The notes beneath the pieces were generated by a model. That model did not search any database, was not told the DNA's origin, and saw only the letters and a program-made list of their open reading frames with translations. Below are positions 42,863 through 51,435 of a DNA stretch of 64,000 nucleotides, piece after piece (position 1 is the first letter of the stretch; each line of letters opens with the position of its first letter). This stretch comes from Chitinophaga fulva (lineage in GTDB: Bacteria; Bacteroidota; Bacteroidia; Chitinophagales; Chitinophagaceae): positions 1,054,001 to 1,118,000 of the forward strand of contig NZ_JABBGC010000002.1 of NCBI RefSeq assembly GCF_012927205.1, written 5' to 3'. The position numbers and the translations under genes are program-made.

Positions 42863-43785
42863 ATCCAACACCAAACAACCCCAACGCAACTGCCGCTACA
42901 GCGTTTTCTCCCCAGGAATTATGGGGGCCTGTCAGGCATAAATTTATCGCGATGGAAGCCGACAAACTCCTGACGCCTGCCGCCAGGAAAGCAGTCAGTG
43001 ACCTACTGGCGCCTATCGGACAAAGCAGTCTTGCCGAAATAGCCACCTGGGCAGATGAAATAAAAGGCCAGGCACCCGATGATATTGAAACCACCAAATT
43101 CCTCAAGGACTTTCCCAATATGGTCCATAAACACTGGCATTTTGTGGACTTACCGTTGGACGTTACCAGTTACGACCGCCAGCAGTACGCTCCATTCACC
43201 AGCGAAACAGACGTTGTACAAATGATCGCCAAATCAGTAGACGTACTACAGGGAAATTCCCAGATGATGAGCAGGATAAACGCCTTGCGCTGGCTGACAC
43301 ACCTGATCGGCGATCTGCACCAGCCCCTGCACGTAGCCTGCTGCTATATTGATAATGACCCTGACCCTACCCTGCTCACCGATCCGGCACTCATCGTGGA
43401 AAAAGGATTGACGCATCAAAGTGACCAGGGCGGTAATGGCCTCATATTGCCCCTGCCACATGACACTACGCTTCACGCTTATTGGGACTCACTGATCCCT
43501 TCCTTAACACCTGCGGCAGCAGCCGACGCATTAGATGCCACATTAACAGACGCTCCGGCAGGTCCGCCCCGCACATGGGCCGAATCATGGGCCATGGACT
43601 CCGTCAAAAAAAGCAGGCAGGCCTATCAATCTTTAAGAATCACGGAAAAGGCAGATAAAAAATTCCGCGTCTCCTGGGAAGGAGAAAAAGCATACAACGA
43701 ACGCTGCGCACCGTTAGTCGGTGAACAACTGGTGCTCGGTTCCAGGCGGCTGGCTTTATTGGTGAATACACTTTTTGCAGGATAA
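42859..43785 (+). CDS. S1/P1-type zinc nuclease/phospholipase-C-like enzyme with N-terminal extension
   Basis: A 308-residue protein; the ATG at 42859 overlaps the S8 protease stop, and the frame upstream overlaps the protease gene, so it is not used. All nine zinc ligands of the S1/P1 family can be aligned: Trp22, His27, Asp66, His94, His148, Asp152, His158, His206 and Asp210 (WGPVRHKFIAMEA, HWHFVDLP, HLIGDLHQPLHVA, TLHAYWD). In the family Trp is residue 1 of the mature enzyme, because its amino group binds zinc. Here 21 residues precede it and they do not form a signal peptide. Processing by the coupled S8 protease is an attractive inference. Confidence 0.87.
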   Translation: MNPTPNNPNATAATAFSPQELWGPVRHKFIAMEADKLLTPAARKAVSDLLAPIGQSSLAEIATWADEIKGQAPDDIETTKFLKDFPNMVHKHWHFVDLPLDVTSYDRQQYAPFTSETDVVQMIAKSVDVLQGNSQMMSRINALRWLTHLIGDLHQPLHVACCYIDNDPDPTLLTDPALIVEKGLTHQSDQGGNGLILPLPHDTTLHAYWDSLIPSLTPAAAADALDATLTDAPAGPPRTWAESWAMDSVKKSRQAYQSLRITEKADKKFRVSWEGEKAYNERCAPLVGEQLVLGSRRLALLVNTLFAG

Positions 43786-43807
43786 CTTCTTTCAGAAAAT
43801 ATTACAA

Positions 43808-43854
43808 TTGACAAAGAGAAGACCTGCGCTGATCGCAGGTTTTCTCTTTGTCAA
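43808..43854 (+). terminator. Long terminator hairpin closing the seven-gene cluster
   Basis: A 21-base stem (43808-43828 and 43834-43854) with one G-T pair and a 5-base loop, beginning 23 bases after the nuclease stop. T-rich sequence is inside the descending arm. It marks the operon end. Confidence 0.85.
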
Positions 43855-43943
43855 CTGATCTCCTATACGCCATACATAAAAGTTCAGGGCGATTGGACGT
43901 TATGGAATTTTGTGCAGTTTGCATCCTCCTGGAAACTTTTTGT

Positions 43944-44723
43944 ATGAAATCATCCCTTTTGATGCTGCTGGTTATCGGATTGGCAGTTACAACTTACGGC
44001 CAGCAGAAGGTTTCTGATATACCATTGCCCGCGGGATATGTACGGATAGCACAGGAAAGGAACTCCTTCGGAGAATGGCTACGGAATTGCACCTTAAAAT
44101 CTGACAAAACGGTATACCTGTATAACGGCTCTCCCAAAAAAAATCAGCAAGCACAATATGCCGTACTCGATGTGCCTGTAGGAGGAAAGGACTTACAGCA
44201 ATGCGCCGATGCCGTGATTCGCCTGCGGGCAGAATACCTGTATAACAAAAGCCATGCTGAAGCAATTGCCTTCGAGGCAACAGACGGCACACGAATCGAC
44301 TTCAGCGGCTGGCTGAAGGGAGACCGCTTCGTGCTGCAGCAGGGAAAACTGTTGCGGAAGCGTATCGCAACACCAGGACGGGGAAGAGCCTTGTTTGAAA
44401 AATACCTGGAAACGGTGTTCACCTATGCTGGTACAGTTTCTCTCAGTCGCGAACTATCGAACGTTCCGGCAACGAAAAACATAAAACCGGGAGATGTCTT
44501 TATCCAGGGAGGTTCTCCCGGCCATGCCGTTATCGTTATGGATGTGGCGCAGGACCGCTCGGGCAAAAGAATATTCCTGCTTGCCCAAAGCTATATGCCG
44601 GCGCAAGACATCCATATCCTTAAAAAACCAGCTTCTGGTATGCCCTGGTATGATGCGGACTTCGGCAGTAAACTAAATACTCCCGAATGGGTATTTAACG
44701 CCGGTTCTCTAAAGCAATGGTAA
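43944..44723 (+). CDS. Secreted DUF4846 protein
   Basis: A 259-residue protein from the ATG at 43944, where a signal peptide begins (MKSSLLMLLVIGLAVTTYGQ). The body follows DUF4846: PLPAGYVRIAQERNSFGEWLRNCTLK, VLDVPVGGKDLQQCADAVIRLRAEYLY, IKPGDVFIQGGSPGHAVIVMDVA and LAQSYMPAQDIHIL. The family resembles NlpC-like or cell-wall-associated folds, but its function is not established. Monocistronic and convergent with the proline dehydrogenase gene. Confidence 0.85.
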   Translation: MKSSLLMLLVIGLAVTTYGQQKVSDIPLPAGYVRIAQERNSFGEWLRNCTLKSDKTVYLYNGSPKKNQQAQYAVLDVPVGGKDLQQCADAVIRLRAEYLYNKSHAEAIAFEATDGTRIDFSGWLKGDRFVLQQGKLLRKRIATPGRGRALFEKYLETVFTYAGTVSLSRELSNVPATKNIKPGDVFIQGGSPGHAVIVMDVAQDRSGKRIFLLAQSYMPAQDIHILKKPASGMPWYDADFGSKLNTPEWVFNAGSLKQW

Positions 44724-44741
44724 AGGAGAAATTAATCCGGA

Positions 44742-45680
44742 TCAACTAACGATATCGTTCAATGCCCGGAAAATATTCATGGGATATTCCGCCAGCCTGT
44801 TGCATAAATAGAGGTACCACTCCTTCCCATACACGAAATACAATTTAGTGGGATACCCTTCTTCTTTCAGTTTTTCAAGCTGTTCGGTCTGAATTCCATA
44901 CAGGCTCTCGAATTCATATTTATTTTTATCCGGTTGGTGGTGATGGATTAGTTCTTTTGCTTTTTGCTGCACTTTATCGTGGTGCGTAGCAATTGAACAC
45001 AGGTGCCCTTCTGACAACAGTTGATCCACATAACCGAGATATGCCTCATCCAGTTGTTCTCCCCTTGGCATAGAAAGTCCGGGGACCGTCTCAAACGCTC
45101 CCTTTACGATCCTGATCCGTCCTGGTTCTTTGATTAATTCCTTAAAATCGTCTTTTGACCGGTAAAGATAGGCCTGCATGGTAATGCCCACGCCATTGTA
45201 TTCTTTCACCGCGCGTTTATAGGTATTAATGATGGCGTCCGTACGCTCTGTTCCTTCTGCACTGATAATGACTTCTGTCCCGCTCTGCGCGGCTGCTGTA
45301 CAAATAGCCATCAGGTTGTTGAAACACAGGTCTTCAGCGATAGCCAGTCCAATATGGGAGAGGTCCAGCGAAACGGTTGAATACAATTTTTGACGGCTGA
45401 TTTCCTGACATATCCTGATAAATTCATGCGTAGCTTCATTAGCCTCCTGTTCACTCCTGGTACTCTCCCCCATAAACTCCACCGAACATTTAAACCCATC
45501 GCGGTTCTGCTGGATCACCTTCGTCAGTGTTTCTTCCAGTGTCTCCCCACCGATGTACCTGTCAGCTGCTTTTTTTAATACGTTGAACAAAACCGGGTTA
45601 TCCAGCACATACTCCTTGGCCTTTTCATTGAACGCGGCCTTCTTCAGGGCTGCTGATCCTATACTCAATAACTTATCCAT
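44742..45680 (-). CDS. Proline dehydrogenase family protein
   Basis: A 312-residue FAD TIM-barrel protein. EVIISAEGTERTDAIINTYKRAVKEYNGVGITMQAYLYRS, KEPGRIRIVKGAFE and KLYFVYGKEWYLYLCNRLAEYPMNIFRALNDIV fit the PRODH family, whose members oxidise proline to pyrroline-5-carboxylate and pass electrons to quinone. The residues that bind substrate near the C-terminal YxxRRxxE motif are less obvious (CNRLAE), so the substrate could differ. Single gene. Confidence 0.78.
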   Translation of the reverse strand: MDKLLSIGSAALKKAAFNEKAKEYVLDNPVLFNVLKKAADRYIGGETLEETLTKVIQQNRDGFKCSVEFMGESTRSEQEANEATHEFIRICQEISRQKLYSTVSLDLSHIGLAIAEDLCFNNLMAICTAAAQSGTEVIISAEGTERTDAIINTYKRAVKEYNGVGITMQAYLYRSKDDFKELIKEPGRIRIVKGAFETVPGLSMPRGEQLDEAYLGYVDQLLSEGHLCSIATHHDKVQQKAKELIHHHQPDKNKYEFESLYGIQTEQLEKLKEEGYPTKLYFVYGKEWYLYLCNRLAEYPMNIFRALNDIVS

Positions 45681-45870
45681 GGTTTCACATTTTAGTGACT
45701 AAATGTAAGCATAATGCGAAAACATTATAGCGGGCAGCACAGATTATTTTGAGCAACTTTCTTATTCCGTCTAATGATAACCTTCTCCAAACAAAAGCCG
45801 GCAGCCCTGCATGTCAACACGCTCCCGAAGGATTTGCTGCATACAGGGCTGTTTAACGGCTCTGGTAAAC

Positions 45871-47886
45871 TTAATTTTTAATAAACGTAACGGCACTGCT
45901 CCTGTTGGCGCCATCACCGCTGACCTGTAGTATCCATACGCCGGTTGGGAGACGGCTTACATCCAGTTGCACGGTATGTAAACCATCATGAGACGCTTCA
46001 TAGTACACCTGCTGCATGCGCTGTAAAGTAGTGTTATGAAGTACCGACAGATAAAACTTCCCTCCTGCCGGTGCAGCGAATTTTACATACAGCACATTAC
46101 CGGTAACGGGATTGGGGTATACCACGGTACTATTGACTGGCTGACTGATAGCTGCGCTGGCGCCACAATCCTTTACATATGTCCAGGGTTGTCCTGCACC
46201 GCTGTTCTGGTCGGGCGGATTGTTTTGGGTCCACCAGTTGGCCTTATAGATTTTGTTTTTATAAACCGCCTGGTTGCCGGTTGCATAAGCTTTAGATGAC
46301 ATCCATTCTGCGATGCCGCTGCAGCCGGTATCCGTCCGGGGGCCGCCGGTACAGGCGCCGAGCAGTTCCCAGGTATCGCTGCTGCCAGGCACGCTAGCGC
46401 TGCCTGCCCACCATTTGTTGCGGTAAATATTGTTATTGTACAGTACAATGTTTCCCGCAGCGGTGTAGTTCTGGGAGGCCTGCCATGGCGGGAGATTGGC
46501 GCAACCTTCAAAGGTACTGCTGTTCCATACGGCAAAACTTACTGTGGAGGTGACGGTATCCAGCCCATTTCGTATACCCTTTGCCGTAGCAGTATACTTA
46601 TTGTATGCCGGTGGCGTCCATTGAATAACAGAGTCATTGAAAAGCTGGCCATTTACAATGATCTGAATTTTGCTGATCTCATTGCGGGGGTCATTTTTAG
46701 TAACGGCCACGGTAACCGGGCCCAGTGATGTAGTGGAAAGAATTCCATTGGCGGGTTGCAGGAAACGGATGGATGTAAGGCTGGCGCACTCTCCGTTGTC
46801 GACGGTGAACCTGGACATGTTGGCACATCCGCAGTTGGCAGTGTTATTGCCACCGTTGAGTTCCAGGCTCACCTGCTTGATAGTGGCATAGCGCTGGAAG
46901 TGTGCGATGCGGCTCAGTACTTTGGTGTTTTCCTGTCCGCTGCCGCATTCGATACCACCATTGATAATGTTGACGGTAGCGCCAAATCCGGGCTTAATGC
47001 CTGCAGCCTGTTGGGCAGGTGTGGGCGTCCATTTGCCGGGGATCATTACATCATGGCAGGACGGTTTGGGGTACTGAGGCGCCATCCAGAACCAGAGACC
47101 GGTTTCGAAGGCGATCACACCGTCTTGTATCACCTTTTCCGGATTGGCCAGCAACACGTTTTTGTCACCGAATATCAGCTCACTGGCCTGGCCATAGTTG
47201 TAGTTGTAGCTGATCTGAATGGGGCCCCTGCCATGATACGATTTCCCGGGTGCGGGAGGGTATATGGTATTGGTCTCATCCCGGTAACCGATGTTGTTGG
47301 TGCCTTCGTAGCCTTGTTCTTCGCGGAAATACAATCCCCAGGCGTATTGTCCGCCCGGGGCCGTAGGCCAGCCCCCGGTGGTTTCCTGGGAGATGTTGGC
47401 CAGAAAGGCTACCAGCTCCCGTTTCCGGGCATTGATATCACCTTCTCCTGCGAAGGTGCCATAGTCCAGCACCTGTGTAACGATGGCGAGCCCGTTCCAG
47501 GTAGGATCATTGAACCCGGGGTCGGTCCGGATCACGGTGGTAGCACCCGTGGTTTTGTCGGTACGGGTGATCCGGTAGTAATCAGTACCACAGCGTCTTT
47601 CCAGCAGTACTTTTACATTGGCCATACGCCGTACCGCTTCCACGAAGTTGTTATAGGAATAGAAATCCCTGGCAGGGCTCGTGGGCAGTGTTCCAGCGCC
47701 GGTACGGTCGTCCGGATTAAAACGGTGAGGAAAGAGGACGTCCCATTCTGCACTGCTGATCAGTGAAGAAACAGACGTGTCGACGGCAAACTGTGCACTC
47801 GTTGGATTTGCGGGCTTGCCGGCTGATGTACGTGACCAGCATAACAGGCATAGTAATACAATAGTAATCAGAGGGGGGATTTTCAT
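45871..47886 (-). CDS. Secreted GH19 chitinase with two CBM5/12-like modules and a T9SS sorting domain
   Basis: A 671-residue multidomain protein. After a signal peptide (to about residue 22) comes a GH19 catalytic domain, with AFLANISQETTGGW carrying the first catalytic Glu and SYHGRGPIQISYNYNYGQ and NIINGGIECG typical of the family. An immunoglobulin-like region follows (about 370-480), then two aromatic-rich chitin-binding modules (about 485-535 and 545-590: WQASQNYTAAGNIVLYNNNIY and WMSSKAYATGNQAVYKNKIY). The final 75 residues start VVYPNP and form a type IX secretion C-terminal domain. It hydrolyses chitin outside the cell. A loose inverted repeat at 45802-45851 may be its terminator. 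Confidence 0.92.
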   Translation of the reverse strand: MKIPPLITIVLLCLLCWSRTSAGKPANPTSAQFAVDTSVSSLISSAEWDVLFPHRFNPDDRTGAGTLPTSPARDFYSYNNFVEAVRRMANVKVLLERRCGTDYYRITRTDKTTGATTVIRTDPGFNDPTWNGLAIVTQVLDYGTFAGEGDINARKRELVAFLANISQETTGGWPTAPGGQYAWGLYFREEQGYEGTNNIGYRDETNTIYPPAPGKSYHGRGPIQISYNYNYGQASELIFGDKNVLLANPEKVIQDGVIAFETGLWFWMAPQYPKPSCHDVMIPGKWTPTPAQQAAGIKPGFGATVNIINGGIECGSGQENTKVLSRIAHFQRYATIKQVSLELNGGNNTANCGCANMSRFTVDNGECASLTSIRFLQPANGILSTTSLGPVTVAVTKNDPRNEISKIQIIVNGQLFNDSVIQWTPPAYNKYTATAKGIRNGLDTVTSTVSFAVWNSSTFEGCANLPPWQASQNYTAAGNIVLYNNNIYRNKWWAGSASVPGSSDTWELLGACTGGPRTDTGCSGIAEWMSSKAYATGNQAVYKNKIYKANWWTQNNPPDQNSGAGQPWTYVKDCGASAAISQPVNSTVVYPNPVTGNVLYVKFAAPAGGKFYLSVLHNTTLQRMQQVYYEASHDGLHTVQLDVSRLPTGVWILQVSGDGANRSSAVTFIKN

Positions 47887-48331
47887 AACTAGCTAATTTG
47901 AAGAGTGGGAAAATGATCGTTAAACTACAATCCCTTGTTGCTACAATATCGCAGCCCCACCAGAAAAGTATGCCCGTTACCGGTATACTGGAAATTATAC
48001 AAACCACTGCAGCGAAAAGGCCATTGCGCCGTTACAGCGGCAAAATGCAACCGATAATTATTTGTAACCGGCAAAAAAATATTTAACGGATACACAAACA
48101 AAATCCTGCCTGCCGGTGGACCAACTAAGAAAGTTCTCAGCTCTGCGGATTCATTCCTGCGATGCTACCTTTAGTTGTAAAAACGCGACAATCTAAAACA
48201 TGGATGGGTTTTAGCTTTGACTTTTACTATCTTTATAAAGATGTAACAGCTGATATTTGATCGGACAGAAATGGACCAGGGTAACACAACTTTATCGTAC
48301 TTTCTTTTACATTATAAACGTAGATCAGGCA
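47887..48331. other. Intergenic region with a shared promoter-like palindrome
   Basis: About 445 bases between the chitinase start and the alpha/beta hydrolase at 48332. The notable feature is the palindromic block at 48222-48243. The rest shows no gene or terminator. Confidence 0.5.
48222..48243 (+). promoter_or_regulatory. Palindromic promoter-like block, copy 1
   Basis: This 22-base block contains TATCTTTA (48228-48235; 7 of 8 to TAnnTTTG) and a perfect 14-base palindrome ATCTTTATAAAGAT (48229-48242). It matches 53525-53546, upstream of the intact SusC gene, at 20 of 22 positions. It lies 89 bases before the hydrolase start. Confidence 0.55.
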
Positions 48332-49189
48332 ATGGCCCTCTTAGAGAAATATACTACCGGCTATGTTATATCAAAGGACGGAACAAAAGTTGGTTATAGA
48401 CAAACCGGTTCCGGGCCGGGAGTTATTCTTGTCCATGGCGGGATGATGACCTCTAAAAATTTCATAAAACTTGCCAGCTTCTTATCCAATCAATTCACTG
48501 TTTATATTCCAGACAGGCGGGGACGCGGCTTAAGCGGTCCGTTTGGCCCGGACTATGGCATTGGACCAGAAAGCGAGGATTTGCAGGCATTAATCCATGA
48601 GACCGCATCGGATAAGATATTTGGGCTTAGTTCTGGTGCTATCGGTGTACTTCAAACGGCCATCATAGAGCCAGCGCTTAAAAAAGTAGTACTCTACGAA
48701 CCTCCGATCCCTGTCAATGGAACTGACCCTGCAGCCTGGGGCAGTCGCTATGAATCAGCCCTCTCCCGCGGAAACTTTGGAAAAGCAATGTTCACGGCCA
48801 TAAAAGGCACCGATGACCCCTCTTTGTTTACAGCCTTGCCAAGCTTTCTTATTGCACCATTGCTAAATATTGGTATAAACGCAGAAGCAAAGAAACAAGC
48901 GGGCGATGACGTGCCTTTGAAATCCTTAATACCCACCATGCATTACGATCTCATATTGGTACGTGAATCACCTGGAATTATAGATCGATGTAAAGAAATT
49001 AAAGCTGAAATGCTACTGATGGGTGGGACCAGGAGCCTACGTTACCTTAAACTGGCACTTGATGCATTAAGCACCGCTTTACCGCAAGCAAAGCGTGTAG
49101 AATTTCGCGGTTTGGGACATACGGCCGCCGATAACGACAACAGCCCGGAAAAAATTGCAAAAGAGTTAATCGTCTTTTTTCAACCATAA
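48332..49189 (+). CDS. Alpha/beta-fold hydrolase
   Basis: A 285-residue hydrolase from the ATG at 48332 (MALLEKYTTGYVISKDGTKVGYRQTGSGPG); the frame upstream is not protein-like. The oxyanion segment is VILVHGGMM. The nucleophile elbow reads GLSSGAIG, so Ser is in a G-x-S-x-G arrangement. The base His lies in FRGLGHTAAD, and the acid is likely an Asp or Glu in the preceding MLLMGG region. No signal peptide. It resembles small haloperoxidase or esterase-like hydrolases. It lies directly before the susC remnant, which may mean it was inserted upstream of a former susC gene. Confidence 0.83.
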   Translation: MALLEKYTTGYVISKDGTKVGYRQTGSGPGVILVHGGMMTSKNFIKLASFLSNQFTVYIPDRRGRGLSGPFGPDYGIGPESEDLQALIHETASDKIFGLSSGAIGVLQTAIIEPALKKVVLYEPPIPVNGTDPAAWGSRYESALSRGNFGKAMFTAIKGTDDPSLFTALPSFLIAPLLNIGINAEAKKQAGDDVPLKSLIPTMHYDLILVRESPGIIDRCKEIKAEMLLMGGTRSLRYLKLALDALSTALPQAKRVEFRGLGHTAADNDNSPEKIAKELIVFFQP

Positions 49190-49201
49190 CCCAGACATCA
49201 T

Positions 49202-49326
49202 AACCGGACCGCCTATATTCTTCCGGCAAACTTACACCATCATATAAGCCTTTGCCTCTTATTGCCATTCTCGTGGCAACCACCCTCCTATTGCCCACAA
49301 AGCAATGGATTGTAACGGGAAAAGCG
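49202..49326 (+). pseudogene. Decayed 5' fragment of a susC gene
   Basis: This segment aligns with 53683-53806, which spans the upstream region and first codons of the intact susC. Shared blocks include ACCGGACC, CTATATT, ACCATCAT, GCCATTCTC and CACCCTCCTATTGCC. The start codon has become ATA and the frame is broken. The similarity stops where the precursor-upstream element starts at about 49335, so only the first 80-odd coding bases remain. It is a clear relic of a second SusC gene. Confidence 0.8.
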
Positions 49327-49334
49327 ATATTACT

Positions 49335-49384
49335 GAACGCTGAAAATCGCCCATGGCGTGGCCATCCTGGCCAAAGACAGGGCG
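49335..49384 (+). repeat. Precursor-upstream element, copy 1
   Basis: Blocks CGCTGAAAATC, GCC, CATGGCGT and AAAGACAGGG match copy 2 at 52864-52915 in the same order. A short hairpin (CGCC/GGCG around CATGGCG) is present in both. Each copy ends 20-26 bases before a lanthipeptide-type precursor ATG. Confidence 0.7.
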
Positions 49385-49409
49385 AAATCATCCTTTAAAT
49401 CTTAATGTT

Positions 49410-49595
49410 ATGAAAAAGAAAAACCCGTTGAACCCAACACTGACACTGAACAAAAAAACAGTCGGTGTACTGTTACAGGAGCCCGGCACCATGATGGCTG
49501 ACAACCAGCTCGCAGCCATAAAAGGCGGTCGCCTCACCACTATCGGAAGGACATGCAATCCATGGACGTTCGGAGAGGTCTGTAACGTTGGCTAA
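49410..49595 (+). CDS. GG-leader RiPP (class I lanthipeptide-type) precursor 1
   Basis: A 61-residue small protein. The leader MKKKNPLNPTLTLNKKTVGVLL matches Bacteroidota class I lanthipeptide-type precursors (MKKK..L.LNK.T). The double-Gly site is IKGG (38-40), leaving a 21-residue core RLTTIGRTCNPWTFGEVCNVG with two Cys and several Thr residues, suitable for lanthionine rings. No LanB, LanC or peptidase-transporter gene is in the window. The precursor is preceded by the conserved element and a susC relic. Confidence 0.75.
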   Translation: MKKKNPLNPTLTLNKKTVGVLLQEPGTMMADNQLAAIKGGRLTTIGRTCNPWTFGEVCNVG

Positions 49596-49618
49596 AAGCA
49601 GCAGATTCACAACAAACA

Positions 49619-49643
49619 GGAAACCGCCGCCAGCGCGGTTTCC
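49619..49643 (+). terminator. Hairpin after RiPP precursor 1
   Basis: Perfect 9-base arms (49619-49627 and 49635-49643) with a 7-base loop, 23 bases after the stop. No T tract follows, so it may stabilise the RNA end rather than terminate. Confidence 0.6.
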
Positions 49644-49698
49644 AATATACCTCCTTTGCAACATATCCCGCTTAAAACGGCCCCATGCTCAAACATTA

Positions 49699-49742
49699 AA
49701 AGCCGCACCAATCATACGATTGATACGGCTTTAATATATGTT
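49699..49742 (-). terminator. Terminator of the minus-strand SPFH/zinc-ribbon operon
   Basis: Seven-base arms (49699-49705 and 49736-49742) enclose a second pair of four-base arms (49710-49713, 49718-49721). On the minus strand the stem is followed by TTTTAA. It lies 17 bases past the last gene of the operon. Confidence 0.65.
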
Positions 49743-49759
49743 GACCACTTATTGACAGA

Positions 49760-50329
49760 TTAAAACTCAATATCATCTGCTACATTGCCTCCCTGGGCAT
49801 CTGCAAACAGCTGCTGATATTTGGCTTTATAGGCATCCTGCTGTGACGTATAGGCTTGGAAGTTAGCCTGAATATCCCGGTGGATCTGGTCACTCCAGAC
49901 AGATGCCGCAATCTGGAAATCACCAAGGGTGATACCGTATTTATCAGCCACCCACTGGGCGCCGTCCAGACCATATTCGTATGCTACGCTCCTGGCCACT
50001 TCCAGCTCCTGGTAAAAGTCTTTATCGGATTTTATTCTTTCTGTATTCGCATTTCCTGCTGCAGAAGTATTGGCTTTCAGGTTGCTGAATTTGGGATGCT
50101 GATCTGCCTGGCCAAAATATTGTCCGAACAGGGTAACAATCTCGAAAGAAGCATCCTGCTTCATGCGCTCAGGCCACAGGAGATTGGCTTCCTGCCACAC
50201 CGGCAATTCCACACCGAGGGCGGTGGCCACATCAGCCTCGCTCAAACCGCTGCCTAATTTTGCGCAGGCTGCGCTGTAATCTTCCAGGGTAATGCCGTGA
50301 ATAGGTGCTAATAACGGATTTTCAGACAT
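49760..50329 (-). CDS. Unknown protein, last gene of the SPFH/zinc-ribbon operon
   Basis: A 189-residue protein from the ATG at 50329 (MSENPLLAPIHGITLEDYSAACAKLGSGL). It appears helical and acidic, without signal peptide or membrane segments. Repeated-looking segments such as GITLEDYSAACAKLGSGL and GITLGDFQIAASVWSDQI suggest two related helical repeats. I do not assign a family; a DUF6620-type relation is possible but unchecked. It starts 7 bases after the upstream gene's stop, so it is tightly coupled to the SPFH operon. Confidence 0.78.
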   Translation of the reverse strand: MSENPLLAPIHGITLEDYSAACAKLGSGLSEADVATALGVELPVWQEANLLWPERMKQDASFEIVTLFGQYFGQADQHPKFSNLKANTSAAGNANTERIKSDKDFYQELEVARSVAYEYGLDGAQWVADKYGITLGDFQIAASVWSDQIHRDIQANFQAYTSQQDAYKAKYQQLFADAQGGNVADDIEF

Positions 50330-50336
50330 AAACGAT

Positions 50337-51167
50337 CTATTTATAATGATTAAAAGTGTACTCTTCCAATAATCGTTGATAGAATTTTTCATTCTCCCCG
50401 GCCATCTCCGGGACTATCTTATTCCACTCATCAAACATGGCGCGAAGGTATTTTTTGTACAGCTCAGGGTCTTGCGGACGGCTGTTCTCATATGCCTGAC
50501 GAAGACCCGCAGTACGTTGCTCCGCCAGTTCCCGCGCGTTATGCAGCACCATTCTGGCCCCAGTAGACGGACTGAAGGTATTCTGCGACTGACAGAACGG
50601 ACAGGTAACGTAGGTATCAATAAAGAACATCTTCGGAATGGTCAGATTACCACCACATTGTTTGCAGGCAAACTGGTCCCTGATTTTTTCGAAGGCTGCC
50701 AGCTGCTGCTGGTAGGTACTTTCCAGGTCACGCTCGCCGGCTGCATGCCGTAGTGCTTCCAATGCTTCATTCAGCTTTTCATCGAAAATATTATACCGGT
50801 CCAGGCAAGCGATCCTGAAATCAAACATGTAACGATGATATTCGCTGCCTGCCGGAGTGGTAATGGCCGGCAAATCCGCTTCAGCACAATACACGAAGGA
50901 AATGATATTCTCTTCCTTCACATTATTGGCTTTGTCCCGCATGTTGTTGATCTGCCCCATCAGGCCTTGCAACATATGATAGTGGGAACGTTTATACGGG
51001 TCTGTATCTTCATTAAAAACCTGTTGCAATTCTGGTATGCCGGCGGCAGTTAGTTCACCGATGCGGGCTTCGAGTTTGTCCAGGAAAACAAACCAGCGGT
51101 CCTTCCTGGATTTCAGCTCACTAAGCAGTTCAGGGTTATTGTACTTCTCCTTAAAAAAACCAAACAT
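50337..51167 (-). CDS. Zinc-ribbon protein of unknown function
   Basis: A 276-residue protein, mostly helical (LLSELKSRKDRWFVFLDKLEARIGEL), with a central zinc ribbon: CKQCGG near 167-172 and CPFCQSQNTFSP about 20 residues later. No transmembrane segment. It lies 3 bases after the small zinc-ribbon gene and 7 before the last gene of the operon. Function unknown; the zinc ribbon suggests a protein or nucleic-acid contact. Confidence 0.78.
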   Translation of the reverse strand: MFGFFKEKYNNPELLSELKSRKDRWFVFLDKLEARIGELTAAGIPELQQVFNEDTDPYKRSHYHMLQGLMGQINNMRDKANNVKEENIISFVYCAEADLPAITTPAGSEYHRYMFDFRIACLDRYNIFDEKLNEALEALRHAAGERDLESTYQQQLAAFEKIRDQFACKQCGGNLTIPKMFFIDTYVTCPFCQSQNTFSPSTGARMVLHNARELAEQRTAGLRQAYENSRPQDPELYKKYLRAMFDEWNKIVPEMAGENEKFYQRLLEEYTFNHYK

Positions 51168-51170
51168 GTA

Positions 51171-51419
51171 TTATGAGTTATTTTCTTTTTTGATATGGAT
51201 GCCGTCTGTCAGTGTGATGTTCATGAATTCAAAACCACAGTAGGCGCATTTGGTAAGACCTTTATGATAGGCCCGTCCGGCGCCGCAATTGGGACAATCA
51301 CGGATATCCATTTTCGCTTCTTCATCGGGCATGTCGCCACCATAATGTTGTTGCGTGGTCGTTTTTTGTTTGAGCTTTTCCAGGAAGGAAGCCGTTCTTT
51401 TTTTATTCTCGTCGTTCAT
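51171..51419 (-). CDS. Small zinc-ribbon protein
   Basis: An 82-residue protein with a Lys-rich start and a C-terminal zinc ribbon formed by CPNCGAG and CAYCGFEF, separated by 13 residues. No other domain. It lies between the SPFH gene (16 bases) and the larger zinc-ribbon gene (3 bases), so it is an internal operon member. It may be an adaptor of the SPFH protein, by inference from operon context. Confidence 0.78.
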   Translation of the reverse strand: MNDENKKRTASFLEKLKQKTTTQQHYGGDMPDEEAKMDIRDCPNCGAGRAYHKGLTKCAYCGFEFMNITLTDGIHIKKENNS

Positions 51420-51435
51420 AAAGCTGCATATAGGA

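Noticed and set aside
45802..45851. Strong terminator after the chitinase
   Set aside because: The 8-base arms are separated by a 34-base loop with no T tract, so it is too weak to call with confidence.
46756..47766. A 336-codon plus-strand frame
   Set aside because: It is antisense to the well-supported GH19 chitinase and has no recognisable domain; it reflects codon structure of the true gene.
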